From: Myxococcales bacterium
Lineage (GTDB): Bacteria > Myxococcota > Polyangia > Polyangiales > Polyangiaceae
Direction of reading: 5' to 3'
Length of the DNA: 5,069 nucleotides
Assembly (NCBI GenBank): GCA_003151595.1
Contig: PLXW01000029.1
Coordinates: 1-5,069, forward strand
Shown: positions 1-5,069 of the stretch, piece after piece
How the letters are laid out: every line of letters begins with the position of its first letter
Numbering within the stretch: position 1 is the stretch's first letter
Made by a program: the position numbers and the translations under genes
The notes under the pieces: generated by a model
What the model was told of the DNA's origin: nothing
The model's database searches: none
What the model saw: only the letters and a program-made list of their open reading frames with translations

Positions 1-443
1 CCGATCAGGAGTACGGCGGGATCATCAAGCACGGCGCGAAGCTCCTCTTCGCGTTCGCCGAGGCGACCGTGCCCAAGCTCACCGTCATCCTGCGCAAGGC
101 GTACGGGGGGGCGTACGACGTCATGGCGTCGAAGCATATTCGCGCCGACATCAACCTCGCGTTCCCGACGGCCGAGATCGCCGTCATGGGGCCCGAGGGG
201 GCGGTGAACATCGTACGCAAGAGCGAGATCGCCAACTCGGCGGACCCTGCGAAGACCCGCGCCGAGTTCGTTGCAGACTACAAAGAGAAGTTCGCCAATC
301 CGTACAAGGCCGCGGAGCTCGGGTTCATCGACGAGGTGATCTACCCGCGCACACTCCGCGCGCGTTTGCACAGCGCGCTGGAGCTCCTCAAGGACAAGCG
401 CGACACGAACCCGCCGAAGAAGCACACCAACATACCTCTGTGA
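1..443 (+). CDS. pccB: Acyl-CoA carboxylase carboxyltransferase beta subunit (propionyl-CoA carboxylase-like), C-terminal part
   Basis: The reading frame is open from base 3 to the TGA at 441-443, giving the last 146 residues of a protein whose start lies outside the window; these enzymes usually have 500-550 residues. The beta subunit transfers the carboxyl group from carboxybiotin to an acyl-CoA in the cytoplasm, making methylmalonyl-CoA when the substrate is propionyl-CoA. Visible family signatures are [15 protein letters not shown] at the left edge, [56 protein letters not shown] and the typical terminus HTNIPL. The Asp in GGAYD (bases 117-119) appears, aligned from memory, to be the position linked to propionyl versus acetyl preference in actinobacterial homologues, so propionyl-CoA is favoured. 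An acetyl-CoA or other acyl-CoA carboxylase cannot be excluded. The biotin-carrying alpha subunit is not in view. The GTG at 69 is internal and not the start. Confidence 0.95.
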   Translation, partial: DQEYGGIIKHGAKLLFAFAEATVPKLTVILRKAYGGAYDVMASKHIRADINLAFPTAEIAVMGPEGAVNIVRKSEIANSADPAKTRAEFVADYKEKFANPYKAAELGFIDEVIYPRTLRARLHSALELLKDKRDTNPPKKHTNIPL

Positions 444-501
444 CCAGACGCGGCTCGCGTTCACGCGCGATCGCTTTGTGGCGAGACTGATAGTCTGCGA
501 C

Positions 502-508
502 GAGGAGG
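502..508 (+). promoter_or_regulatory. Ribosome binding site deciding the hydrolase start
   Basis: GAGGAGG lies 8 bases before the ATG at 517, a near-ideal Shine-Dalgarno match and spacing. It selects 517 over the in-frame GTG at 478, which would put an acidic 13-residue extension ahead of the signal peptide. Confidence 0.85.
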
Positions 509-516
509 TCTCTCCC

Positions 517-2100
517 ATGAGGCTCGTCGTTCTTTCTTCGGCTGGTGTGGTGCTCGCGTCGACCGTCGTTTGGGTTGCGTGCTCGAGCAGCGGAAACCCC
601 ACGTCTCCTGCGCCGACACCCGACTCGGGTCCGGCGGCGACCGACGCGGCTCCGTCGGGGCCGTTCGCGCTTGCAATCCCGTGCACCGATTCGATCGCGT
701 CGGTCTACGGAGACCCGGGGACGCTCCCGCCGACCAACGGCGCGATCATCAAGTGCGCGAAGGACGCCGACATCGCGATGAGCGACCTGCTCTCGCGCGT
801 GCAGAAAGACCTCTCGCAAGACGACGCGCCGGCGACGAACGGCGGCTACGTCGGCAAGCCCTTCACGAGCGGCGCACACGTGTATCGCATCCTCTACCGC
901 ACCGAGCGCGGCGACGACGCCAAGTCGCCGGGCTACTCGTCGGCCACCGTCTACATTCCCGATACGCCGCGCGCCGCGGGCAAGCTGCCGATGATCGTCG
1001 GCGCGCACGGAACGTGGGGACAAGCGGGGAACTGCCCGGTCGACGAAGGGCACACGGGGGTTCAGGCCTTCGTCATCGGAGACTATGAGAACCAGGCGTT
1101 CCCTATGGTCGGGCTCGGGTATCCGATCATCATGCCGGACCTCGCCGGGTATTCGAACTTCGGCGCCGCCGGGAATCCGCCGAGCGGATACGCGCAGTAC
1201 AACGACGTCGGCAAGAGCACGCTCGACGGCGCGCGCGCGCTCGCGCAGATGTTCCCCGACGACTTCAGCGGGAAGGTCGCGATCCTCGGGCACTCGCAAG
1301 GGGGACACAGCGCGCTCTCGGCGGTCGCGATTCAACCGACGTACGCGCCCGACGTGAAGATCGCCGCGGTCGCGACCTATTCACCGTTGTGGCTCTCACA
1401 ACGATCGTGGGGCGCGATCCTCTACACGCCGGGCTCGTACCCCATGTCGACGTCGCCGCTCGCGAACGCGGTATCGATTTGGTACCACTACACGCACGGC
1501 GAGCTGCTCGATGGCCCCGGGCACGGGCTCGATGTCTTCGCCGCCGACAAGCAAGACGTCATCAAGAAGTTCGTGGCGAACGACTGCGAGGCCGTGGGGT
1601 GGGACGGGCTCGACGCCGGCACGGAGTTCCCCGATCTGCAAGCGGCCGGCTCCACGCTGGCCGACTTCTTCGACCCGGCGTTCGCGAAGTCGATCAAGAA
1701 CGCGTCGGCGCTCGGCAACGCCTGCCCGACGGTCGACGGTGGTGTCGATCCCGTCTGCACGAAATGGATCGGGCGCTACCTCGCCGACCGCCCGCACTTC
1801 ACCGCGGCCGTACCGCCCATGCTCATCGAGTACGGCGACTCGGACGACGTGATCGATCCGGGTCGCATGGCGTGCGTCACCGAGCGACTCAAGCAAGACA
1901 AGGTCGCGTACACGTTCTGCCTGAACCCCGGGCTCGGTCACGCGAGCACGCTGCGCCACACGGCGAGCTACGTCGCGGATTGGATCGGATCGAAGACGCT
2001 CGGTGAGGCCGCACCGGCGGCGTGCGCCGAGAGCGACGCGAACCTCGTCGACGACGCCGGCGTGGCGATCCCGTGCACCGCGCCGCCGCCGAACGACTGA
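517..2100 (+). CDS. Secreted lipoprotein with alpha/beta-hydrolase fold (secretory-lipase/LIP-like esterase)
   Basis: The product has 527 residues. Residues 1-21 form a signal peptide (Arg2, then a hydrophobic core), ending at VVWVA-Cys22, read as a lipobox although Trp at -3 is atypical. A disordered Ser/Pro/Thr/Asp/Ala linker follows to about residue 50, so the enzyme is probably tethered to the envelope or cell surface. The hydrolase fold shows YRILYRTERG and ATVYIPD (about 123-149), the oxyanion segment GAHGTWG (His164-Gly165), YPIIMPDLAGYSNFG (202-216) and the nucleophile elbow GHSQGG with Ser260. A long insertion, probably a lid, comes next, then GDSDDVID with likely acid Asp443, and GLGHAST with His475. 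The order and the YRT/PDLAGY/LDGARA motifs resemble the LIP secretory lipases (PF03583); this assignment is from memory. The substrate is unknown; ester or lipid hydrolysis is inferred. Ten further cysteines suggest disulfides, fitting export. It lies 73 bp after pccB on the same strand, with no functional link. Confidence 0.87.
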   Translation: MRLVVLSSAGVVLASTVVWVACSSSGNPTSPAPTPDSGPAATDAAPSGPFALAIPCTDSIASVYGDPGTLPPTNGAIIKCAKDADIAMSDLLSRVQKDLSQDDAPATNGGYVGKPFTSGAHVYRILYRTERGDDAKSPGYSSATVYIPDTPRAAGKLPMIVGAHGTWGQAGNCPVDEGHTGVQAFVIGDYENQAFPMVGLGYPIIMPDLAGYSNFGAAGNPPSGYAQYNDVGKSTLDGARALAQMFPDDFSGKVAILGHSQGGHSALSAVAIQPTYAPDVKIAAVATYSPLWLSQRSWGAILYTPGSYPMSTSPLANAVSIWYHYTHGELLDGPGHGLDVFAADKQDVIKKFVANDCEAVGWDGLDAGTEFPDLQAAGSTLADFFDPAFAKSIKNASALGNACPTVDGGVDPVCTKWIGRYLADRPHFTAAVPPMLIEYGDSDDVIDPGRMACVTERLKQDKVAYTFCLNPGLGHASTLRHTASYVADWIGSKTLGEAAPAACAESDANLVDDAGVAIPCTAPPPND

Positions 2101-2122
2101 GGCTAAGAGACGGCGAGTGCGA

Positions 2123-2821
2123 CTACGCTTCGAGCAAGTAGCGCGCGCGATCGATGTTCGTCGTCACGGGCGCCAGGCGCGGCTCGGCGTCGAAGAACGT
2201 GAGGAGCCCGCGCGCGAGATCGTTGAAGTGGGCGCGATCGATCGTGCCGCGAAGGAGCTGCACGCGGAGGAAGAGGCCTGCGGTCTGCGCGACGTCGCAC
2301 AGGCAGTAGGCGTTCACCTCGTCGAGGCGACCGGCATGGACCATCGGCGCGACCTGCGAACCATCGACGCCGACCTTGCCCGGCAGCCCCACGAGCTTCG
2401 CGTACACGTCGAGGCGCGAGTTTCGCGCGGCGCCGTAGTCGGCGAGGAAATCCATGAGGTCGAGGTGACCGTCGGTGGAGTAGCGGTAGCGCGTGTTGCG
2501 ATCGGTGAACCACCACGGCATCGAGATGCCGTGCTTGAGCGCGCGGCTGGTGATGACCGGCATGTCGAAGCCGCGGCCGTTCCACGTGACGACGCACGGG
2601 CGTGAGCGATCGAGCCACGTGGCGAAGTCGACGAGAATCTCGCGCTCCGTCTTCCCTTCGCCGACGACGCCGATCTTCCTCGGCACGTAGTCCTCGAGCA
2701 GAAGACAGCCCAGCGTGACGATCTGATTGAACGGCGGCGCGGGGACTTTGTCAGAGTCGTCGAGCCTCGGGAGCTCGGGGTCGGGAATGGTCTCGATGTC
2801 GAGGACGAGATGAGCAGTCAT
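2123..2821 (-). CDS. Stand-alone DEDDy 3'-5' exonuclease, PolB-exonuclease-related family
   Basis: The product has 232 residues, starting at the ATG at 2819-2821 and ending at TAG. It reads as a complete single-domain nuclease of the RNase H-like DEDD superfamily, expected to remove nucleotides from DNA 3' ends using two metal ions. Exo I is LVLDIETIPD with Asp8 and Glu10. Exo II is WNGRGFDMPVI with Asn81, Phe85 and Asp86. Exo III is AYCLCD with Tyr172 and Asp176, the YxxxD spacing that marks the DEDDy subtype. The conserved HLDLMDF (119-125) and GKVGVDGSQV (148-157) match the 'predicted 3'-5' exonuclease related to PolB' family (PF10108), and the length is near that family's norm. All catalytic acids are present, so it is probably active. 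A TTG at 2831-2833 would add four residues but has no Shine-Dalgarno, and the family normally begins just before the Exo I strand. It converges on the hydrolase gene and diverges from the PilZ gene, so it is likely transcribed alone. Its physiological role, repair or otherwise, is not shown by context. Confidence 0.93.
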   Translation of the reverse strand: MTAHLVLDIETIPDPELPRLDDSDKVPAPPFNQIVTLGCLLLEDYVPRKIGVVGEGKTEREILVDFATWLDRSRPCVVTWNGRGFDMPVITSRALKHGISMPWWFTDRNTRYRYSTDGHLDLMDFLADYGAARNSRLDVYAKLVGLPGKVGVDGSQVAPMVHAGRLDEVNAYCLCDVAQTAGLFLRVQLLRGTIDRAHFNDLARGLLTFFDAEPRLAPVTTNIDRARYLLEA

Positions 2822-2945
2822 TTCACCGCGCAATGTAGCAACTGTGCGCGCGAAAACTTGGCCCCGATCGTCGCGGCGCTTTATCGCAGATCACGCGCTC
2901 CTCGCTCTCACACGCGAAGCGACAGCGCGGTCCCTGGAGGACGTC
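2822..2945. other. Divergent intergenic region between exonuclease and PilZ/AMIN genes
   Basis: These 124 bp must hold the promoters for both flanking genes unless the starts are misplaced. Rightward, TTGGCC (2858-2863) and TTTATC (2880-2885), separated by 16 bp, are a weak sigma-70-like pair (4/6 and 3/6 matches to consensus). Leftward, TACATT (2837 down to 2832) matches a -10 box at 4/6 but has no good -35. No strong operator palindrome or riboswitch-like structure is visible. The boxes are tentative; the region's promoter role is inferred from gene orientation. Confidence 0.4.
2936..2940 (+). promoter_or_regulatory. Ribosome binding site deciding the PilZ/AMIN gene start
   Basis: GGAGG ends 5 bases before the ATG at 2946. 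It supports that start over the in-frame GTG at 2844, whose extra 34 residues would be Arg-rich, have no visible ribosome site, and fill the divergent promoter region. Confidence 0.8.
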
Positions 2946-4628
2946 ATGAGTACCGATGATCGCCGCGCGCCGGGTGCGACGCGGATTCCCTTCGAGGCCT
3001 TGGTGGAAGTCGGCGGAGCCCTGGGCCCGTCGTTCGAGGCGCAAGCCATCAACATCTCCGAAGAGGGGATGCACTTGCGTACGGCCTACCTTCCCGAAAT
3101 AGGGCAGCCGCTCTCGTGCCGGTTCGACGCCGGAACGAACGGGACGGTGATCGCCTCGGGCGAGGTCGTCTGGAAAGAAGAGGCCGCCAAGGGGGGCGAG
3201 TTCGGGATCCGGTTCACGGACCTCGATTCGCAGAGCGCCGAGTCGCTCCAGAAGATGATGGGGGTCGGGTTCGCTCCGCCGGCGCCGGCGAAGGGGAACC
3301 GCGTGCGGCTCCACATCGAAGGGCTCGGCTCGCCGATGCGCGCGCACGTGAAGGAGTCGTCGAGCGGCAAGCTCACGGCGTTCAGCGGGCTCGGGTTCCT
3401 GCAGGTCGGCAAGCACCTCGAGCTCGAGGACGCGACCACGGGGGCGAAGCGGCCGGCGAAGGTCGTGCGGGTCGAGTGCGAGATCGATCCCGAGTCGCGC
3501 GTGCCGCAGCTCGTGATGTCGTTCCAGTACGAAGACGAGCTCGAGAAGACGGACCCCGAGGCGCAGGCGAAGGAAGACACCCCCGAGCCGATGGTGACGC
3601 ACGACGAGCCCGCGATCGAGGCGAGCGCGAAGAGCGCGCACCAGAGCGACTCGCGCGATTCGGACGACGAGTCGATCGAGCGCGAGTCGGGCGCGATGAA
3701 GGGGTTCGTCGCGCGAAGCGCTGCGAAGGTGACGCCGGCGATCGAGCGGATGTTCGAGCGGGCGAAGACGACGATGGCCGTGCTCGCCGCCAAGCGACGC
3801 GGAGGGACGGGCGACGACGTGGCGATCCCGCTCCGCCGCCGGACGTCGCCGCCGCCGCAAGGGGCGCTGCACTCCAGCGGACGGAAGGTCGTTCGCGATT
3901 CCATGCACAGCGCGAAGGAGATCCCCGAGGGGCTCCCGAAGAAGGCGATCACGCCGAAGCGGATCGCGATCGTGGGGACCGCGGTGAGCGTGATGGCGAT
4001 CGCGTTCTTCGCGCTCCACAAGCCGAGCGCGCCGTCCGAGACCGCGGCCACCGACGCCATCGCGCCGGCGCCGCAAGCCGCCGCGCAACCGCTCACGCCG
4101 ACGACCGCCGAGCCGCTCACGGCGCCGCCGTCGGTTCTCTCGCCGGTCACCACGACGGGCGCGGTTCAGCAGTCGCCCACGGCAACCACCGCCGGCGCGA
4201 CCGAGCTCGCGTCGAACGACGTGCTCGATGAGTCGTCGGACCACGGGCACAAGAAGATGCACGTCGCGCCGTTCAGCAACGGAGCGGTGGCGCACGGCAA
4301 CGTGCTGCGCATCAAGATGGACGGCGCGATCGAGAAGATCGAAGGGGACTCGCAGCCGACGGGATTCACCGTCGTCATCCCCGGACGGCGCTCGCTCGAG
4401 CCCGCGGCTCCTCTCGCGGCGCGCGACTCGCGCATCGCGTCGATTCGCGTGACGAACGACGGGCCGGGCGCCGAGCTCACCGTCGCGTTCAAGGACGGAG
4501 TGCCGAACTACCTGGTGCGCGCCAAGAGCGACACGCTCGAGATCGTGCTCGCTCCGGCGGGATCGCTGACCGAGGCGACCAAGCCGCACGCCTCACCGGC
4601 GACGCGGCATCACAAGAAGAAGCACTGA
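2946..4628 (+). CDS. Membrane protein with N-terminal PilZ domain, PilZ-like repeat, one TM helix and periplasmic AMIN-like domain
   Basis: The product has 560 residues. Residues about 12-106 form a PilZ domain (TRIPFEALVEV; NISEEGMHLRT with Asn36, Ser38 and Gly41 of the [D/N]xSxxG motif; GEVVWKEE; GEFGIRFTDLD), resembling the PilZ-like type common in Myxococcota. The canonical RxxxR is absent: arginines lie at 6, 7 and 13. Residues about 118-196 form a second beta-rich unit (RVRLHIEG, MRAHVKESS, LGFLQVGKHLEL, VPQLVMSFQYED) that looks like a degenerate PilZ. An acidic linker (197-250) gives way to a basic juxtamembrane stretch (251-339), then a single hydrophobic helix (about 340-357). Lys332, Lys333, Lys338 and Arg339 before the helix predict a cytoplasmic N-terminus. 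A Pro/Thr/Ala-rich spacer (358-425) leads to an AMIN-like domain (about 440-537: NVLRIKMDGAIEKIEG, GFTVVIPGR, IASIRVTND, AELTVAFKDGVPNYLVR, DTLEIVLAP), and the chain ends in a His/Lys tail. AMIN domains localise PilQ and AmiC by binding peptidoglycan. I infer a link between a cytoplasmic signal or partner and the cell wall. The AMIN call rests on pattern alone. Confidence 0.85.
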   Translation: MSTDDRRAPGATRIPFEALVEVGGALGPSFEAQAINISEEGMHLRTAYLPEIGQPLSCRFDAGTNGTVIASGEVVWKEEAAKGGEFGIRFTDLDSQSAESLQKMMGVGFAPPAPAKGNRVRLHIEGLGSPMRAHVKESSSGKLTAFSGLGFLQVGKHLELEDATTGAKRPAKVVRVECEIDPESRVPQLVMSFQYEDELEKTDPEAQAKEDTPEPMVTHDEPAIEASAKSAHQSDSRDSDDESIERESGAMKGFVARSAAKVTPAIERMFERAKTTMAVLAAKRRGGTGDDVAIPLRRRTSPPPQGALHSSGRKVVRDSMHSAKEIPEGLPKKAITPKRIAIVGTAVSVMAIAFFALHKPSAPSETAATDAIAPAPQAAAQPLTPTTAEPLTAPPSVLSPVTTTGAVQQSPTATTAGATELASNDVLDESSDHGHKKMHVAPFSNGAVAHGNVLRIKMDGAIEKIEGDSQPTGFTVVIPGRRSLEPAAPLAARDSRIASIRVTNDGPGAELTVAFKDGVPNYLVRAKSDTLEIVLAPAGSLTEATKPHASPATRHHKKKH

Positions 4629-4650
4629 GAGAGAGGAGACCGCGGGGCGC

Positions 4651-4665
4651 GCGAAGATCCTTCGC
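4651..4665. terminator. Small hairpin downstream of the PilZ/AMIN gene
   Basis: GCGAAG-ATC-CTTCGC forms a perfect 6-bp stem with a 3-nt loop, starting 22 bases after the stop codon at 4628. No T-run follows on either strand. It may add to 3'-end formation together with the larger hairpin at 4683-4707, but a 6-bp palindrome can arise by chance in GC-rich DNA. Confidence 0.3.
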
Positions 4666-4682
4666 CGCCTAGCGACTCAGGA

Positions 4683-4707
4683 TGGCGACCGCCTTATGCG
4701 GTCGCCA
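4683..4707. terminator. Bidirectional terminator-like hairpin at the convergent junction
   Basis: TGGCGACCGC and GCGGTCGCCA form a perfect 10-bp, GC-rich stem with a 5-nt CTTAT loop. It sits between the convergent PilZ/AMIN and mscL genes, where transcripts from both sides need an end. On the minus strand the stem is built from the last mscL codons and the bases just after them, with the TAA stop (4694-4696) in the loop. No U-tract follows in either direction, so classic Rho-independent termination is not certain. It could instead protect an mRNA 3' end or act with Rho. Confidence 0.5.
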
Positions 4708-5069
4708 GCTCGCTCGTGCACTTCGGGCAGCGCGTGGCCTTCAGGGCGATCGGCTCGCAGCACCGCGGACACTCCTTCGTCGCCGGTGCCGGCGGCGCGG
4801 CATCGCGCTTCGTCAGTTTGTTCGCCCACTGGACGAGCAGGAAGACGACGAAGGCGACGATCAAGAAGTCGATGACGGAGTTGATGAAGATTCCGAAGTT
4901 GATCGTCGGAGCGCCCGCCTTTTTCGCGGCGTCGAGCGAGGCGTAGTGCTCGCCCGAGAGATCGATGAACAGATTCGCGAAGTCGACCTTGCCGAGGATG
5001 AGGCCGATCGGCGGCATGATGACGTCGCTGACGAGCGAGCTCGTGATCTTGCCGAAGGCGGCGCCGATG
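4694..5069 (-). CDS. mscL: Large-conductance mechanosensitive channel MscL with C-terminal zinc ribbon (N-terminus outside window)
   Basis: This is an inner-membrane channel that opens under membrane tension to release solutes during osmotic downshock. The frame runs off the right edge: codons from 5068 give [20 protein letters not shown], the end of TM1 and the start of the periplasmic loop, so about 20 N-terminal residues are missing; the ATG at 5015-5017 is internal. The loop follows ([32 protein letters not shown]), then TM2 (about 4826-4885; [20 protein letters not shown]) and the short cytoplasmic WANKLTKRD. After a Pro/Ala linker, the usual amphipathic C-terminal helix is replaced by [18 protein letters not shown] (4718-4771), two CxxC pairs spaced like a zinc ribbon, and the protein ends SELATA. 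I recall similar Cys-rich tails in MscL of some other lineages, so this is a variant rather than a frameshift. It converges on the PilZ/AMIN gene with a 65-bp gap and is probably a single-gene unit. Confidence 0.96.
   Translation of the reverse strand, partial: IGAAFGKITSSLVSDVIMPPIGLILGKVDFANLFIDLSGEHYASLDAAKKAGAPTINFGIFINSVIDFLIVAFVVFLLVQWANKLTKRDAAPPAPATKECPRCCEPIALKATRCPKCTSELATA

Noticed and set aside
105..111. Run of seven G in pccB as a possible frameshift site
   Set aside because: The conserved [10 protein letters not shown] motif is read intact across the run, so no frameshift is present.
467..474. GCGATCGC palindrome, also at 3996-4003
   Set aside because: It is the cyanobacterial HIP1 octamer, but two copies in GC-rich DNA, one inside a gene, fit chance.
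388..1335. 315-codon minus-strand frame opposite the hydrolase, and other long frames in the same region
   Set aside because: Arg/Val-rich composition and no recognisable motif; they overlap a gene with clear family signatures on the plus strand.
2054..2063. ACGCCGGCGT palindrome near the end of the hydrolase gene
   Set aside because: It is within coding sequence, has no loop, and no T-run follows; not a credible terminator.
2101..2122. Terminator between the convergent hydrolase and exonuclease genes
   Set aside because: The 22-bp gap shows no convincing stem-loop or T-run; how these transcripts end is not visible.
2844..2945. In-frame GTG extension of the PilZ/AMIN protein
   Set aside because: No Shine-Dalgarno before 2844, while GGAGG is well placed for the ATG at 2946.
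2823..4589. 588-codon open frame on the minus strand, antisense to the PilZ/AMIN gene
   Set aside because: The translation is Arg/Leu-rich with no domain motif, as expected opposite a GC-rich gene; the plus-strand frame has a ribosome site, a TM helix and recognisable domains.
1..5069. A novel multi-gene defence, secretion or biosynthetic system
   Set aside because: Neighbouring genes have unrelated functions and mostly alternate in strand, and no nuclease-helicase, toxin-antitoxin or synthase grouping is present; the lone exonuclease is a common housekeeping-type family.

Overview
The window is a compact, GC-rich stretch of bacterial chromosome. It holds three complete protein genes and two partial ones, and most of its bases are coding. 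The base composition, the Pro/Thr/Ala/Asp-rich linker after a lipoprotein cysteine, and a PilZ protein of the kind common in deltaproteobacteria-like lineages all suggest a member of the Myxococcota, perhaps class Polyangia. That is an inference from style, because no marker gene is present. There are no RNA genes, mobile elements, CRISPR arrays or integration scars, and no gene-free stretch exceeds about 125 bases.

Layout, left to right. (1) 1-443 (+) is the C-terminal end of a biotin-dependent acyl-CoA carboxylase carboxyltransferase beta subunit, most like propionyl-CoA carboxylase PccB. (2) 517-2100 (+) is a secreted lipoprotein with an alpha/beta-hydrolase fold, resembling the secretory-lipase (LIP) family, with a recognisable Ser-Asp-His triad. 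(3) 2123-2821 (-) converges on it at only 22 bp and encodes a stand-alone DEDDy 3'-5' exonuclease of the 'PolB-related' family. (4) A 124-bp divergent intergenic region follows. (5) 2946-4628 (+) encodes a 560-residue membrane protein with an unusual order of parts: PilZ domain, second PilZ-like domain, acidic then basic linker, one transmembrane helix, Pro/Thr/Ala-rich linker, and an AMIN-like domain. (6) 4694-5069 (-), cut by the window edge, is the large-conductance mechanosensitive channel MscL, with a zinc-ribbon tail in place of the usual C-terminal helix. A perfect 10-bp hairpin lies at the convergent junction of the last two genes and carries the mscL stop codon in its loop.

The genes do not form one pathway. 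Strand changes separate all but the first two, and those two have unrelated functions. The most interesting object is the PilZ/AMIN membrane protein. It looks built to connect a cytoplasmic, possibly cyclic-di-GMP-related, module to a periplasmic domain of a type that binds peptidoglycan in PilQ and AmiC. The zinc-ribbon MscL is the second point of interest. No multi-gene novel system is evident.
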